From positions 1 through 64,000 of the forward strand of contig WVSL01000001.1 of assembly GCA_015689685.1 (NCBI GenBank): a DNA stretch of 64,000 nucleotides, read 5' to 3'. Shown here one piece after another: positions 62,492 through 64,000 of the stretch. The translations under genes and the position numbers were made by a program. This DNA comes from Rhodobacterales bacterium HKCCE2091. GTDB lineage: Bacteria; Pseudomonadota; Alphaproteobacteria; Rhodobacterales; Rhodobacteraceae. The notes beneath the pieces are model-generated. The model saw nothing but the letters and a program-made list of their open reading frames with translations, had not been told where the DNA came from and searched no databases. Each line of letters starts with the position of its first letter. Position 1 is the first letter of the stretch.

Positions 62492-63340
62492 ATGCCGGAG
62501 ACCGGGACGCCGACATTCCACACCCGCGTCGACGCGTGGCAATGCGACTTCAACGGGCACTGGAACACGACCTGCTACTGCCGCGCGGTGCAGTCGGCGG
62601 CAGAGGTCGCCGCGGCGCTCGGCGGACGTTCCGGGCCGGGGGCGGCTGTCGTGCCCGCCCGGCACATGCGGTTCCATCGCGAGCTTCGGAGCGGCGAGGC
62701 GGTCGAGGTCCGGTCGTTCGCCCTGGCGACGGAGGACGGGACGCCCGCGACCGCGCACGTGGTCCGGGGCGGCGGACGGATCGCTGCGACCGCCTTCGAC
62801 ACCGGCAGCGTGCTCAACCCCGGCCTTCCCGCCCTGCCCGACGTGCTGCGGGCGCAGGTTCTGCCGCGGGGCCTGTCTGACCCCGCGGCCGATCCCTGGA
62901 CCGATGACCCCGAACGCGATCTCGTCCTCGAACTCGGCGCGGTTCGGCCGGGGGACGTGATGCCGGACGGGTCCCTGCACTACGAAAGCCTCGTGCGCTG
63001 GCTGGCGGTGTCGTCGCACCACCACGGCACAAGGCTCGGCTTCACCCCGGACCTGGCCGACACCGAGGGGATCGGGCGAATGCTGGTCGAGATGCGCTTC
63101 GCCCGGCACGGGGCCTGCGCGGCGGGAACCTTCGTCCGGTCGCGTTCCCGCATGGTTCGCGCGGAGGGCAAATCCTATACCACGCGTCACCTGCTCCTGA
63201 CTCACGCGGGCGATCGGCTGGCGGAATTCGACATCGCGCTTCTCGCGGTCGACCTGCGGACGCGCAAGGCGACCGCGCTTCCCTCCTTCGTGACGGACCC
63301 GGACGCGCCGACCGGCCAAGAGGACACTGGCACACCATGA
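62492..63340 (+). CDS. Double-hotdog acyl-CoA thioesterase-like protein
   Basis: 282 aa with two hotdog halves. The first (about 8-125) opens VDAWQCDFNGHWNTTCYCRAVQ with the Asp-x-x-Gly-His active-site pattern. The second (about 150-270) opens GDVMPDGSLHYESLVRWLA and ends with GDRLAEFDIALLAVDL. Hydrolyses an acyl-CoA; a role in releasing a pathway acid from CoA is inferred. Overlaps the SnoaL gene by 4 bp (ATGA). Confidence 0.82.
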   Translation: MPETGTPTFHTRVDAWQCDFNGHWNTTCYCRAVQSAAEVAAALGGRSGPGAAVVPARHMRFHRELRSGEAVEVRSFALATEDGTPATAHVVRGGGRIAATAFDTGSVLNPGLPALPDVLRAQVLPRGLSDPAADPWTDDPERDLVLELGAVRPGDVMPDGSLHYESLVRWLAVSSHHHGTRLGFTPDLADTEGIGRMLVEMRFARHGACAAGTFVRSRSRMVRAEGKSYTTRHLLLTHAGDRLAEFDIALLAVDLRTRKATALPSFVTDPDAPTGQEDTGTP

Positions 63341-63918
63341 CGGACACCGATGACACGCTCGGGCGGATGACGCGGACCATCGAGGCGCTGACCGAGGAGG
63401 TCCGCTACCTGCGCGACTGCGAGGACATCCGGCAGGCGATGTACGCCTATGCCCGCGGCGTCGACCGCGCCGATCTCGACCTGATCGGTCCGTCCTTCCA
63501 CGACGACGCGGAGGACGACCACGGCAATTTCCGCGGCGACAAGGCCGCCGTGATGTCGGCACTGAAGCGCAGCGGCGAGAACCCGGCCGTGACCGGATCC
63601 ATGCACCACCTCGGCAACATGCTGATCGACCTCAGGGGCGACGTCGCGGACGTGGAGACCTACTTCGTCGCCTACCAGCGGCGAGAGGAGGATGGGCGCA
63701 TCTACACCCGCGCCCGCGCCGGCCGCTACCTCGACCGGTTCGAGAAACGCGATGGCCGCTGGCGGGTGAAGTCACGCCGCGTGGTCGACGACTGGTCGCG
63801 GCTCGACGAAGTTGTGGAGACCGCGCGGGAGGTCGGCGCCGACAACACCCACGGCGCCCGCGACAGGACCGACGCCTCCTACCGGCACGGCGATCTCGGC
63901 GCGCGGCACCGGGACTGA
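63337..63918 (+). CDS. SnoaL/NTF2-like protein, paralogue 3
   Basis: 193 aa. CEDIRQAMYAYARGVDRADLDLIGPSFHDDAEDDHGNF matches the opening of paralogues 1 and 2; DVETYFVAYQRREE and WRVKSRRVVDDWSR follow, and the tail has ARDRTDASY, also seen as ARDRTDPSY in paralogue 2. It is closer to paralogue 2 at the C-terminus and to paralogue 1 in the DDHGNF loop. Confidence 0.86.
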   Translation: MTDTDDTLGRMTRTIEALTEEVRYLRDCEDIRQAMYAYARGVDRADLDLIGPSFHDDAEDDHGNFRGDKAAVMSALKRSGENPAVTGSMHHLGNMLIDLRGDVADVETYFVAYQRREEDGRIYTRARAGRYLDRFEKRDGRWRVKSRRVVDDWSRLDEVVETAREVGADNTHGARDRTDASYRHGDLGARHRD

Positions 63919-63931
63919 CGGCGGGTCCGGA

Positions 63932-64000
63932 TCAGGGCTCCGGGCCGCGCTCGTCCAGCGCGGCGAGCACCGTTTCGGGGTTCATCGGCAGGGTCGTCAT
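63932..64000 (-). CDS. C-terminal fragment of a gene running off the right edge, possibly a molybdenum hydroxylase large subunit
   Basis: Only the last 22 codons are visible: TTLPMNPETVLAALDERG then PEP and stop. The LPMxPExVLAAL pattern is what the C-termini of molybdopterin-binding large subunits (CoxL/XdhB-like) look like, and this cluster has the small and medium subunits but no large one. The fragment is too short for a firm call; it could belong to another protein. Confidence 0.4.
   Translation of the reverse strand: MTTLPMNPETVLAALDERGPEP

Overview
The window is very GC-rich with tightly packed genes. VPLPA-CTERM, TRAP and DUF805 genes, a YbbAP/TesA divergon and many 4-bp ATGA/GTGA overlaps all point to a Rhodobacterales (Rhodobacteraceae-like) alphaproteobacterium. 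This is inferred from gene content; no rRNA, tRNA, prophage, transposase or CRISPR array was seen.

1-10.5 kb is mostly housekeeping: a truncated Ldh_2-family oxidoreductase, a metallophosphatase, an ABC permease/ATPase pair (YbbP/YbbA-like) divergent from a TesA-like esterase, then a glycerol operon (glpD, a GYF_2-DUF805 membrane protein, glpK, a nitrilase-family amidase).

11-32 kb reads as one sugar island. It holds a complete non-phosphorylative L-fucose route (FucU mutarotase, aldo/keto reductase, lactonase, L-fuconate dehydratase, SDR, FAH-family hydrolase; expected products pyruvate and lactate). It also holds an ABC importer and a second set of sugar genes (ribokinase-like kinases, TIM-barrel isomerase, BtpA/SgcQ, M42/SgcX-like protein, FGGY kinase, SIS isomerase). 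Five copies of a 12-bp motif (CTAGCATGTTAG or its complement) lie at every major promoter of the island, one of them over the start codon of the GntR/FCD regulator gene. The importer is split: a VPLPA-CTERM gene with about 0.8 kb of repeat-rich DNA sits between the binding-protein gene and the permease genes. About 160 bp of that repeat DNA recurs inverted at 30.5-30.7 kb.

32-64 kb is a large, apparently undescribed CoA-linked catabolic cluster. It has a TRAP transporter, a LysR regulator, molybdenum-hydroxylase small and medium subunits, a beta-oxidation-like operon (CitE-like lyase, acyl-CoA synthetase, acyl-CoA dehydrogenase, thiolase, crotonase, shikimate dehydrogenase-like), CaiB, MaoC, two MmgE/PrpD proteins, an amidohydrolase, a cupin, an epimerase, SDRs, ALDH, two beta-hydroxyacid dehydrogenases, a DMT exporter, a CMD-family protein, a double-hotdog thioesterase and three related SnoaL/NTF2-like proteins. 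Five intergenic copies of CATAG-N7-CTATG (two perfect, three with one mismatch) lie 5' of the LysR gene, the TRAP genes and three distant catabolic units, which suggests one LysR regulon spanning about 28 kb. The substrate cannot be read from the sequence; an alicyclic or hydroaromatic acid is the working guess.
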